From Candidatus Caldisaccharidevorator malaysiensis (GTDB lineage Bacteria; Armatimonadota; Fervidibacteria; Fervidibacterales; Fervidibacteraceae), in NCBI GenBank assembly GCA_025057575.1, contig JANXBO010000021.1:1-48034 (forward strand): DNA of 48,034 bases, in the 5' to 3' direction. The notes beneath the pieces were generated by a model. That model worked only from the letters and a program-made list of their open reading frames with translations. It ran no database searches and was not told the DNA's origin. Positions within the stretch are counted from its first letter, which is position 1, and every line of letters begins with the position of its first letter. This document shows, one piece after another, positions 41,308 to 48,034 of this stretch. Position numbers and translations under genes: made by a program.

Positions 41308-42132
41308 ATGACAAAGGCAGAAAAGGACCTGACGGATGCCTTGGGAATTCCGGTTTTTCTGGTTGCCGCTGAAGTCGGATGGCAATTGCGACTCGGGGAA
41401 GGGTTGGTGAGCGAAAAGCCTCAGGTTCGGCGCATCGGTGAAATAAAGCCGGTCTTGAAGAATCCTCAAGCCGATCATCCCGAACTCCTTTACTGGATGT
41501 ATCGGGATGTGAGAAGACCAGAAGATGAGCACCTCATCTTTCAGCACTCGCTCCGGTATGACTTAACGGTTTTCAACCCTGGTGTCTTGAGCGTCGGTGG
41601 GACTCCTGGCGACGGCGACGAATGGAATAAGGCAGCGGGGCACTATCATCCTTTCACCGTCTCTGGTAACGCCTTTCCAGAAGTCTACCAGGTAGTTTCC
41701 GGCAGCGGGCTTTTTCTCCTTCAAGAAGTGGACGACCCTTTTTCCGTGCCACCGGTAGTCAAAAGATTTTTGATCGTGACGGTGGAACCAGGGGATGTTT
41801 TGATCATACCCAGTCACTGTGCTCATCCGACGATCGTGATCGGTGATGAGCCTTTGGTGACGGTCAACTGGGTCGCGCGCTCCTTTGATTCCCAATACAC
41901 ACCTATCAAACTGATGGGTGGAGTGGCTTATTACATCGTTAAGGACGGGGACGGGTGGGCTGTGGAGCCTAATCCACGATACCGCAACGCACCCGAGCCC
42001 GAACGAGTCTCGTGCAAAGATCTTCCCGATAAAGGTCTTTCGACCGTTGGTCCTGTCTATCCGCATTTTCTGAAAGAGCCAAAAGCGTATGATTTTTTAG
42101 TGCACCCAGATGAGGGCGGATCGGAACGTTGA
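41308..42132 (+). CDS. Cupin-type (archaeal-type) glucose-6-phosphate isomerase (274 aa)
   Basis: Metal-dependent cupin isomerase unrelated to the classical PGI fold. LTVFNPGVLSVGG is followed by GHYHPFTVSGNAFPEVYQV with ligands His112, His114 and Glu125, then VEPGDVLIIPSHCAHPTIVIG with the last His. These match the GPI domain known from Thermococcales and some bacteria. It interconverts glucose-6-phosphate and fructose-6-phosphate. The N-terminal ~85 residues form the usual beta extension. The stop TGA overlaps the next gene's ATG, so translation of the methyltransferase is probably coupled. Co-location with the ROK kinase supports a role in glycolysis entry. Confidence 0.92.
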   Translation: MTKAEKDLTDALGIPVFLVAAEVGWQLRLGEGLVSEKPQVRRIGEIKPVLKNPQADHPELLYWMYRDVRRPEDEHLIFQHSLRYDLTVFNPGVLSVGGTPGDGDEWNKAAGHYHPFTVSGNAFPEVYQVVSGSGLFLLQEVDDPFSVPPVVKRFLIVTVEPGDVLIIPSHCAHPTIVIGDEPLVTVNWVARSFDSQYTPIKLMGGVAYYIVKDGDGWAVEPNPRYRNAPEPERVSCKDLPDKGLSTVGPVYPHFLKEPKAYDFLVHPDEGGSER

Positions 42133-42698
42133 TGAGAAAGTTGCACGGTCCGGAGCGGATCGCCCGGTGGTCGCTCTATCGCCCACAACAGCGCTTTCCA
42201 ATCGCTGCTGTTCTTGACAATATCCGAAGCGCTCAGAATGTGGGGTCTATCTTCCGGACAGCAGAGTGCGCCTACATTCGCCATCTTTACCTTTGTGGGA
42301 TCACGCCCCGACCGCCCAACAGAAAAATAGAGAAGACCGCCTTGGGCACCACCTTATGGGTCCCCTGGAGTTATTATCCCGATCCCTTGGATGCGGTCCA
42401 GTATTTGAAGGATCAAGGTTGGACCATTGCGGCGCTGGAGTTAACGGACGAGAGTGTGCCTATTGACGCTCTGTCGTTGAAACTCTTCCCCCTGGCTCTG
42501 ATCGTTGGCAATGAAGTGACGGGTGTGGACGATCGCCTTCTCGCCGTTGCTGATCTGGCAGTGGAGATCCGTCAGTATGGAGAGAAAGAGTCGCTGAACG
42601 TGGCGGTCGCCTTCGGTGTTGCCGTTTTCAGCCTTATTGCCGTCCTTCAGGGAGGGCAAAGGGAAAGACAAACCCCAGACGCCGTCGTAGCGAAGTAA
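42132..42698 (+). CDS. SpoU/TrmH-family RNA 2'-O-methyltransferase (188 aa)
   Basis: SPOUT-class knotted methyltransferase. AAVLDNIRSAQNVGSIFRTAE is motif 1 (Asn30 to Glu46, catalytic Arg). LALIVGNEVTGVD is motif 2. ESLNVAVAFGVAVF is motif 3 at the SAM-binding knot. Such enzymes methylate the ribose in tRNA or rRNA; the target is unassigned. ATG 42132 shares its A with the preceding TGA stop; TTG 42129 is adjacent. It ends 24 bases before the convergent pdxS stop. Confidence 0.93.
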   Translation: MRKLHGPERIARWSLYRPQQRFPIAAVLDNIRSAQNVGSIFRTAECAYIRHLYLCGITPRPPNRKIEKTALGTTLWVPWSYYPDPLDAVQYLKDQGWTIAALELTDESVPIDALSLKLFPLALIVGNEVTGVDDRLLAVADLAVEIRQYGEKESLNVAVAFGVAVFSLIAVLQGGQRERQTPDAVVAK

Positions 42699-42722
42699 CC
42701 TCGCTGAACAGGTCAGGCTCAA

Positions 42723-43637
42723 CTACCAGCCTCTGACCTGCAACAGTTCGGCTTCCGCCAGGGTGCGGACATCCAATCCCCTCATCGGCTCGCCCAAAGA
42801 GCGAGAGATCTCTGCCAAGATTTCGGGGCGATCGTAATAGGTAACAGCATCCACGATGGCTCTTGCCCGCCGTTCGGGATCGGCACTTTTAAAGATGCCG
42901 CTACCGACAAAGACCGCCTCAGCACCCAGCCGCATCATCAGAGCAGCATCGGCGGGTGTCGCAATGCCGCCCGCTGCAAAGTTGGGGACGGGCAGGCGAC
43001 CGTGATCGTGAATCCATTTAACTAATTCGTAAGGGGCACCCAGGCTTTTGGCTTTCGCCATCAGTTCGTCGTCTGAAAGTTGGGTGATGGTCCGAATCTC
43101 GGTCATAATCAGTCGCATATGGCGGACCGCTTCCACCACGTTGCCCGTGCCGGCTTCTCCTTTCGTTCGGATCATCGCCGCACCCTCACCGATTCTCCGA
43201 AGAGCCTCCCCTAAGTCCCTTGCTCCGCAAACGAACGGAACTTTAAAGGGATGCTTGTAGATGTGGTGCTGCTCGTCGGCAGGTGTCAACACCTCACTCT
43301 CATCAATGAAATCAACGCCCAGGGCTTCCAGGATCTCTGCTTCAACAAAATGACCGATCCGGCATTTCGCCATCACGGGAATCGTAACGGCTTCCATTAT
43401 CTCCAGGATGCGCTCCGGATCAGCCATTCTGGCGACGCCGCCCTCTTTGCGAATGTCGGCAGGGACACGCTCTAACGCCATCACCGCCACCGCCCCTGCC
43501 TCCTCGGCGATTTTTGCCTGCTCCGCTGTCGTCACATCCATAATGACCCCGCCTCGGAGCATTTCGGCGAGACCGACCTTAACCCGCCAAGTTCCCCAAA
43601 CCCGTTCGCTGGTCCAAATTCTTTCTCCGTCGCTCAT
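42723..43637 (-). CDS. pdxS: Pyridoxal 5'-phosphate synthase, PdxS subunit (304 aa)
   Basis: Synthase subunit of the ribose-5-phosphate-dependent PLP route. [20 protein letters not shown] includes Asp34. [20 protein letters not shown] has Lys91, the ribulose-phosphate-binding Lys, and [17 protein letters not shown] has the second active-site Lys159. The C-terminal [20 protein letters not shown] phosphate loop is intact. Length is normal. It assembles as a dodecamer with PdxT supplying ammonia. pdxT lies 1.7 kb away on the other strand, so the usual pdxST operon is broken here. A CATAAT element is 49 bases upstream. Confidence 0.96.
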   Translation of the reverse strand: MSDGERIWTSERVWGTWRVKVGLAEMLRGGVIMDVTTAEQAKIAEEAGAVAVMALERVPADIRKEGGVARMADPERILEIMEAVTIPVMAKCRIGHFVEAEILEALGVDFIDESEVLTPADEQHHIYKHPFKVPFVCGARDLGEALRRIGEGAAMIRTKGEAGTGNVVEAVRHMRLIMTEIRTITQLSDDELMAKAKSLGAPYELVKWIHDHGRLPVPNFAAGGIATPADAALMMRLGAEAVFVGSGIFKSADPERRARAIVDAVTYYDRPEILAEISRSLGEPMRGLDVRTLAEAELLQVRGW

Positions 43638-43685
43638 CTTAGAAATCCCCGTCCTAAAGAAACGATATCAAGTTCGCAAAAATTT

Positions 43686-43691
43686 ATTATG
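43686..43691 (-). promoter_or_regulatory. Candidate -10 element for pdxS
   Basis: Minus-strand CATAAT in AAGGCATAATAAAT, 49 bases before the pdxS start, followed by an AT-rich leader. No good -35 hexamer at 16-18 bases. The remaining gap to era (to 43932) holds AT-rich TATAAC/TATAAG on the plus strand, possibly for era, but no element I would call firmly. Confidence 0.25.
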
Positions 43692-43932
43692 CCTTCACGG
43701 GCAAGATGAAGGCAGGAATCGTCACTGAGCCTGAATCATCACAAAAGTCGCTAATGCTCCAGAATCATTGGACGAGGATATAACTATAAGTCAAAATTCC
43801 GGGGGTCAATCGGCGGGATCTCATTGGAGCGGTCAAGATGAGCGAAAAGGATCCCTGCCGAGCCGCCCAAGAGAGTAAGCCACAAGATAATAAGCCATCG
43901 GATTGCCAAAATTGAGATTTGGTGAGAGCATT

Positions 43933-44910
43933 TTGCTGTCTCAGCAAGAAAACCAGTCGGTGCCGGATCTGATACCCGAAACTGCCCTTCCCGAAGGTTT
44001 TCGGTCGGGATTTGTCATTTTGTGGGGCAGACCCAATGTCGGAAAGTCCACCCTCCTCAATGCCCTGGTCGGTGAGAAGACGGCAATCGTGTCGCCAAAG
44101 CCCCAGACGACCCGGAACCGGATCGTCGGGGTGGTAGAACGCCCGAACGCTCAAATCATTTTGGTAGACACCCCCGGTGTCCATCAGCCCCGCCACCAGT
44201 TGGGCGAGTACCTCGTTGCAGAGGCGAAGCGGTCTTTGAACGATGCCGACATCGTTCTTTTCGTCGCCGATGCGACCCAACCGCCGACCGACGAGGATCG
44301 GCTGGCTGTTCAAATCCTTTTTCAAGTTTTCCCCAAGGCGCCGCCTGATGCCTTTGCTGTTCTGAACAAAAAGGACCAAATCCCTTCGGAGACATTGCGA
44401 CAAAGGGAGAAAGAGTTTGGCAGTTTGGGACCTTTTCAGAGGGTGCTGACGATCTCCGCCCTGTATGGCGATGGGTTGGATGAATTGGTGGCTACGATCA
44501 TTGATTCTTTGCCCGAGGGACCGCCTTACTATCCTTTGGGGACGGTGACGGATCAGCCGGAGAAGTTCCTCATCGCAGAACGGGTCAGAGAGGCAGTTCT
44601 TCACTATACCCGTGATGAGGTGCCCCATTCGGTCGCTGTCCTCGTGGATTCTCTGGAGGAGACTCGGTCTCACCTTTTGTCCATTCGGGCGACCATCTTT
44701 GTGGAAAAAGAGTCACAGAAAGCCATCCTGATCGGTCAAGGGGGGCAGATGCTGAAAAAAATCGGAACAATGGCACGGGAGGAAGTGGAACGGTGGTTCG
44801 GAAGAAAGGTCTTTCTTCAACTTTGGGTCAAGGTGGCTCATAACTGGAGAAAGGATTCAGGGGCTTTGGCACGGCTGGGATATCGGATCCCAAAGGGGGA
44901 CCTGCAGTAG
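43933..44910 (+). CDS. era: GTPase Era (325 aa)
   Basis: Essential 30S-assembly GTPase that binds 16S rRNA near its 3' end. VILWGRPNVGKSTLLNALVG is G1 (about 32-40 onward), and PQTTRNRIVGV, VDTPGVHQP and LNKKDQIP are the switch and base motifs. The C-terminal KH domain has AILIGQGGQMLKKIGTMAREEVE. TTG 43933 is proposed as start because GGTGAG lies 6 bases upstream. The frame is open to TTG 43903, which would add ten residues. Its TAG stop overlaps the GTG of yraN by one base. Confidence 0.94.
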   Translation: MLSQQENQSVPDLIPETALPEGFRSGFVILWGRPNVGKSTLLNALVGEKTAIVSPKPQTTRNRIVGVVERPNAQIILVDTPGVHQPRHQLGEYLVAEAKRSLNDADIVLFVADATQPPTDEDRLAVQILFQVFPKAPPDAFAVLNKKDQIPSETLRQREKEFGSLGPFQRVLTISALYGDGLDELVATIIDSLPEGPPYYPLGTVTDQPEKFLIAERVREAVLHYTRDEVPHSVAVLVDSLEETRSHLLSIRATIFVEKESQKAILIGQGGQMLKKIGTMAREEVERWFGRKVFLQLWVKVAHNWRKDSGALARLGYRIPKGDLQ

Positions 44911-45320
44911 TGAAAGCAAAAAATTGGGTCCAGAGGCTTCTGGACTTGTTATCGCACAAGAGTCCCGACGAGCCCATCGGCAAGAGAGCCGAACGGGAGG
45001 CAGCCCTCTACCTTCAGCGCCGGGGATACCAATTGCTGAAAGCCGATGTCCGTAGTCCCTTTGGTCAGATAGATTTGGTCTGCCGCAAAGGCAACACCAT
45101 CGTCTTTGTGGAGGTGAAGGCACGCTCGCAAGAAGAATTTGGATCGCCCTTGGAAGGACTGAGACCAAAGCAAAAGGAGCGGCTGTTTCGGTCAGGGGAA
45201 GCGTTCATTGCGAAGCACCAACTGAGCCATTGCGAGGTTCGCTTTGACCTGATCGGCATTTCCTTTAACAAGAAAGGGCAAATCGTTCGGATTGAGCATA
45301 TTCCCAATGCCTTTAACTGA
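44910..45320 (+). CDS. YraN/UPF0102 putative endonuclease-fold protein (136 aa)
   Basis: Small PD-(D/E)XK-like nuclease-fold protein. GKRAEREAALYLQRRGY is the UPF0102 start signature. FGQIDLVCRKGNTIVFVEVKAR supplies Asp55, Glu68 and Lys70, the usual catalytic trio of the fold. Biological role is unknown; the family often sits near rnhB, rplS and lepB, as loosely here. GTG 44910 overlaps the era stop by one base, which implies translational coupling. Confidence 0.9.
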   Translation: MKAKNWVQRLLDLLSHKSPDEPIGKRAEREAALYLQRRGYQLLKADVRSPFGQIDLVCRKGNTIVFVEVKARSQEEFGSPLEGLRPKQKERLFRSGEAFIAKHQLSHCEVRFDLIGISFNKKGQIVRIEHIPNAFN

Positions 45321-45368
45321 AAGGGAACCGTTTTTTAAGATTGGCAAGCAAGGAAAAAGGTGACCGAT

Positions 45369-45935
45369 ATGAAAATCGGTGTCTTAGCGTTGCAAGGCGA
45401 CTTTGCGGAGCATTTGAAAATGCTAGAGACGGTCGGGGTGGAGGGCGTCCGGGTCCGACTGCCTGAGGACCTTGAGGGGATCAATGGGTTGATCATCCCT
45501 GGGGGAGAGAGCACCACCTTGGGCACCCTCGGTGTTCGCTATCGGCTCCTGGATGCCATCAAAGGGAAAGCGGAAGAGGGGTTACCAATTTTTGGCACCT
45601 GCGCCGGAGCCATTTTGATGGCAACGACGGTCGTGGACAGTGACCAACCCCGATTGGGTTTATTAGACATCGTCGTCAACCGAAATGCCTATGGAAGGCA
45701 AAAAGATAGTTTTGAGGCGCCCGTGATGATCCGTCCCATCGGTCCTCCTCCCATTACCGCTGTCTTCATCCGAGCACCGGTGATCCAGTCCGTCGGTGCT
45801 GATGTAGAGGTATTGGCAACATTGGACGACCAGCCTGTTTTGGTCAAAAAAGGCGGATTGTTAGCAGCGACCTTTCATCCGGAACTGACCGATGATAATC
45901 GGGTGCACCGGTTCTTTGTAGACCTTTGCCAGTGA
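45369..45935 (+). CDS. pdxT: Pyridoxal 5'-phosphate synthase glutaminase, PdxT subunit (188 aa)
   Basis: Class I glutamine amidotransferase that releases ammonia for PdxS. KIGVLALQGDFAEHLKML is the diagnostic start. GLIIPGGESTTLG, FGTCAGAI with nucleophile Cys78, and ATFHPELTDD with His170 and Glu172 complete the triad. ATG 45369 follows AAAGGTGA; an in-frame GTG 45360 is too close to that site. The gene follows yraN by 48 bases, so it may be transcribed with era-yraN and not with pdxS. Confidence 0.95.
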   Translation: MKIGVLALQGDFAEHLKMLETVGVEGVRVRLPEDLEGINGLIIPGGESTTLGTLGVRYRLLDAIKGKAEEGLPIFGTCAGAILMATTVVDSDQPRLGLLDIVVNRNAYGRQKDSFEAPVMIRPIGPPPITAVFIRAPVIQSVGADVEVLATLDDQPVLVKKGGLLAATFHPELTDDNRVHRFFVDLCQ

Positions 45936-45956
45936 GGACCGAAAGGGAATTGGTTG

Positions 45957-46688
45957 CTAACGAATCAAGTTGATCCGCCGGAGGGGCCAAAACCGAACCA
46001 GAGCCTTTCCAGAGAGAGACGAAGCGGGCACAAAGCCCCACTCTCGGCTGTCCAGGCTGTTGTATCGGTTGTCTCCCAAAACGAAGTAGTGACCCTCCGG
46101 CACCCGCACCCATAAACGCCCATAATGATTTTCTATCAAGTGCCGATAAGTGTCTATCCAGGGGACGTCATGCAGGTAATCGTCGGGAAAAGTGCGCAGG
46201 AAGGGAGTAGAGGAAGCAGTGTCCTTGACATAGGGCTCTTCCAACAGTTGACCGTTGACCCAAGTGCCCCTTTCGTCCAGACGGACCAGATCACCTGGAA
46301 GTCCAATAATGCGCTTGATGTATTCCTTCTGATCGGGATGACCCGACTTTTGAAGAGCCAGATCTGGTGCCCGAAAAACGGCGACTTCTTGCCGACGAGG
46401 CGGGCGGATTAAGTAAAGGAACTTATTCACCAAAAGTCGGTCCTGAACGAGCAGCGTCGGCTCCATTGACGATGAGGGGATGAGAAAAGCGTGAACGACG
46501 AACGGGCGGATCAAGAAAAAAACCAGGGCGAGCGCGACGGCAAGGGAATCAGAGGCTTCAATCAGTGTCTTGCGGAGGCGATCATCTTCCCACTGCTCCA
46601 CCTGAAGGACCCACCGCATCAGCAGTAAAAGGATCAAAATGCCCGTGATGATCAGGTATCCCCAAACGGAATCCCAAGCAAAGGGCAC
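45957..46688 (-). CDS. lepB: Signal peptidase I (243 aa)
   Basis: Membrane serine protease removing signal peptides. Two N-terminal membrane helices (YLIITGILILLLLMRW; SLAVALALVFFLIRPFVV) are followed by PSSSMEPTL with catalytic Ser74. KEYIKRIIGLPGD gives the general-base Lys125, and VLGDNRYNSLDSREWGFV is box E. Length is slightly long owing to the first helix. The start is GTG 46688 with GAGGTGGGAG upstream, 9 bases after the rplS stop, so rplS-lepB are co-transcribed, a common arrangement. Confidence 0.95.
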   Translation of the reverse strand: MPFAWDSVWGYLIITGILILLLLMRWVLQVEQWEDDRLRKTLIEASDSLAVALALVFFLIRPFVVHAFLIPSSSMEPTLLVQDRLLVNKFLYLIRPPRRQEVAVFRAPDLALQKSGHPDQKEYIKRIIGLPGDLVRLDERGTWVNGQLLEEPYVKDTASSTPFLRTFPDDYLHDVPWIDTYRHLIENHYGRLWVRVPEGHYFVLGDNRYNSLDSREWGFVPASSLSGKALVRFWPLRRINLIR

Positions 46689-46697
46689 GCTCCCACC

Positions 46698-47135
46698 TCA
46701 CGACTTAGCCTTCTTCGCTGCTGCCCGATCGGCAGCTGCTCGTCGGCGATCTTCTTTGATCCTAGCTTCCCTTGCGGAAAGACCCTTCAAATAGTAAAGG
46801 CGGGCTCTTCTTACCCGTCCGCGCCGGAGGACTTCAATCCGAACCAAAGAGGGACTGTGAAGAAAGAAAATGCGTTCAATGCCGACCCCGTGGCTAACCC
46901 TTCGGACGGTAAAGGTGCTACTGGTTCCTTCGCCCCTTTTGCGAATGACAATCCCCTCAAAGGAAGCGATCGGCTGTCGGGTCTTGGTGACGCCTTTTTT
47001 CTGGTCCTCCTGACCCGAAGCCACCTCCTCAGGGGAAAGGCGGAATGTCACCCGCACGGTATCACCAGGACGAAAATCTGGTAGGTCCTTCTTCAAGTAA
47101 CGGGCTTCTACTTTCTGAATTTCCGGGCTTCTCAT
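46698..47135 (-). CDS. rplS: Large ribosomal subunit protein bL19 (145 aa)
   Basis: DLPDFRPGDTVRVTFRL, FEGIVIRKRGEGTSSTFTVR, GVGIERIFFLHSP and GRVRRARLYYLKGLSAREARIKE are all bL19 signatures. Standard L19 is about 115 residues. Here there is an insertion of about 18 residues after VTFRL (EEVASGQEDQKKGVTKT) and a basic Ala/Lys/Arg C-terminal tail of about 20. ATG 47135 is used, with GGGAGG about 12 bases away, which is a long spacing. The 5' end overlaps the preceding SpoIIE-type gene by 74 bases in another frame. The usual trmD/rimM/rpsP genes are not adjacent. Confidence 0.93.
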   Translation of the reverse strand: MRSPEIQKVEARYLKKDLPDFRPGDTVRVTFRLSPEEVASGQEDQKKGVTKTRQPIASFEGIVIRKRGEGTSSTFTVRRVSHGVGIERIFFLHSPSLVRIEVLRRGRVRRARLYYLKGLSAREARIKEDRRRAAADRAAAKKAKS

Positions 47136-47952
47136 TACCGGTCATTGCCTCCCTCAGGCATTGGTTCCCGATCTGTTTACAGGGACTTAATTGTATCGCA
47201 GAGTTTAGCCAGCAAACGGTCAGGTCATCCGCCGTCCGAAGGTCCCGGATCCATTCTTCCACAGGATACCCCGCTTCCAGCACTTTTCTTAAATCCTCCA
47301 AATGAGGCAACAGCCCATCCGTTGCCATCAGCCATTGATCCACCGCCGTTCGAGTCCTCCAGTGCCGCCGGCTCATCTGAGGCACAACCCAAACCTTTGC
47401 CAACTTCCCCCTTTTCCAAGCCAAAATAAAGGGTCCCGACGAGTGCCATTCTACTTCCCTTCCGGAAAAGTCCCCAATTAGATACGCCATGTCCACCCTT
47501 TTGACAAAACGGGTTAACCGTTCCAGTTCCGTGATCAGTTCCTTTTTAAGGCTCCCTTTTGCGCCCGACAGGAGAGAGCGGACCCACAAAAAGTGGATTA
47601 ACGTTTCTAAGTCATTCTTACTCAGGTCCAAGAGGGCAATCATCGCTCCGTTTGTCGTCGGGATCAAAGAAAGACTATCTCCCCCGATCACCTTCTTAAA
47701 AGTGACCCATCGGTTCCAAAGAAGGTCTTTTCCGGTCCCAAAGGGCAGGGTCGCCACGGGATGAATGGGGCTCTGAGTTGGTGCCCGTTTTGTCGGTTCC
47801 TTGAGAAAAGAAATGAGAAGCAAGCAAAGGGAAAGGACGGGAAGCCAAAAAAGCGGCTCGGCGCTCAGAGCGATAAGGAGGCAGACCGCCATCCAGCCGA
47901 TCAGTAGCCGAGGGTCCCAAATAGGGAAAGAAAGGGACTTCCTGCTCATCAT
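47062..47952 (-). CDS. Membrane-anchored SpoIIE/RsbU-type PP2C phosphatase-like protein (296 aa)
   Basis: Two N-terminal membrane helices (about 16-50), then a compact PP2C-like domain. VIGGDSLSLIPTTNGAM resembles the GGD motif (Asp92), ALLDLSKNDLETL the G-D-x-s-G loop (Asp109, with its glycines lost), and the end has LMATDGLLPH (Asp212) with ADDLTVCWL (Asp243). Four metal-ligand Asp are kept but the first loop is divergent, so activity is uncertain. Such phosphatases control anti-sigma antagonists or other phosphoproteins; no such partner is nearby. Its last 24 codons overlap rplS. The identification is from motif pattern by eye. Confidence 0.65.
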   Translation of the reverse strand: MMSRKSLSFPIWDPRLLIGWMAVCLLIALSAEPLFWLPVLSLCLLLISFLKEPTKRAPTQSPIHPVATLPFGTGKDLLWNRWVTFKKVIGGDSLSLIPTTNGAMIALLDLSKNDLETLIHFLWVRSLLSGAKGSLKKELITELERLTRFVKRVDMAYLIGDFSGREVEWHSSGPFILAWKRGKLAKVWVVPQMSRRHWRTRTAVDQWLMATDGLLPHLEDLRKVLEAGYPVEEWIRDLRTADDLTVCWLNSAIQLSPCKQIGNQCLREAMTGNEKPGNSESRSPLLEEGPTRFSSW

Positions 47953-48021
47953 TATCTGCTTTAAATTTTCCGTTGGATACCCGCTAACGGTAATGGTTGA
48001 CTCAAGAAGGAGGGAGAGAAG

Positions 48022-48034
48022 TTGGCGATTCGGT
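48022..48034 (+). CDS. Possible start of a plus-strand gene cut by window edge
   Basis: AAGGAGGG at 48007-48014, a 7-base spacer and TTG 48022 would begin a gene reading M-A-I-R before the window ends. It would be divergent from the SpoIIE-type gene. Only four codons are visible, so the identity is unknown. Confidence 0.35.

Noticed and set aside
1-48034. tRNA, rRNA, CRISPR array, insertion sequence or prophage
   Set aside because: No T-loop-like GTTCRA-containing cloverleaf, rRNA core sequence, regularly spaced repeat, transposase or integrase was seen on either strand.

Overview
The window looks like chromosome from a heterotrophic, probably thermophilic, Gram-negative-type (diderm) bacterium. 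An LPS-type outer membrane is implied by the KDO/heptose nucleotidyltransferase fusion, the family 9 glycosyltransferase, a TolC-type channel and an RND pump. The DUF6785-like membrane protein, creatininase-family protein, Gfo/Idh/MocA oxidoreductase, large six-hairpin glycosidase-like protein and HEPN/MNT pair together recall Armatimonadota/'Fervidibacteria'-like hot-spring lineages. That placement is a guess from gene content. I see no rRNA, tRNA, CRISPR array or insertion sequence.

Layout. 1-4.3 kb (+): sugar-acid and glycoside genes (enolase-superfamily C-terminus, six-hairpin glycosidase-like protein, SDR). 4.4-8.3 kb: rfbB (-), then a CobA-HemD fusion and an ArsA-family ATPase (+). 8.2-11.9 kb (-): a compact operon of an F420/NADP-type oxidoreductase, an orphan secreted HEXXH protein, a CsoR-like small protein and an MFS exporter. 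12.0-17.6 kb: DUF6785-like membrane protein (+), RsmC-like methyltransferase (-), anchored coiled-coil protein (-), Gfo/Idh/MocA oxidoreductase (-), TolB-like propeller (+). 17.6-23.5 kb (-): a pilB-pilT-pilC operon continuing into a heptosyltransferase-like GT9 and a PAP2 phosphatase. 23.6-28.5 kb: creatininase-family protein with a partner of unknown function, TlpA-like thioredoxin, an unknown protein, lysA, and an overlapping HEPN/MNT pair. 28.5-31 kb: gcvT (+) against a heptose-type nucleotidyltransferase/KdsB fusion (-). 31-40 kb: a metal-efflux island. 40.3-48 kb: ROK sugar kinase, cupin phosphoglucose isomerase and SpoU methyltransferase (+), pdxS (-), era-yraN-pdxT (+), then a SpoIIE-type phosphatase, rplS and lepB (-).

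The most interesting region is 31.0-40.0 kb. A CusA-type RND pump gene is separated from its membrane-fusion and outer-membrane partners by a plus-strand operon. That operon encodes an ArsR repressor with a CVC metal site, a Cys-rich membrane protein, and a three-domain protein (Cys cluster, then MtrA-like corrinoid domain with a conserved GH, then DUF4346-like domain). A perfect 8-6-8 palindrome lies between the divergent repressor and pump genes. I propose that this is a metal(loid)-responsive module joining efflux to corrinoid-type chemistry. The operator and gene arrangement are visible in the sequence; the chemistry is inference.

The gene layout is compact. Five of nine convergent gene pairs overlap at their stop codons, operon neighbours often overlap by 1-4 bases, and non-ATG starts are common, usually behind AGGAGG-like sites.
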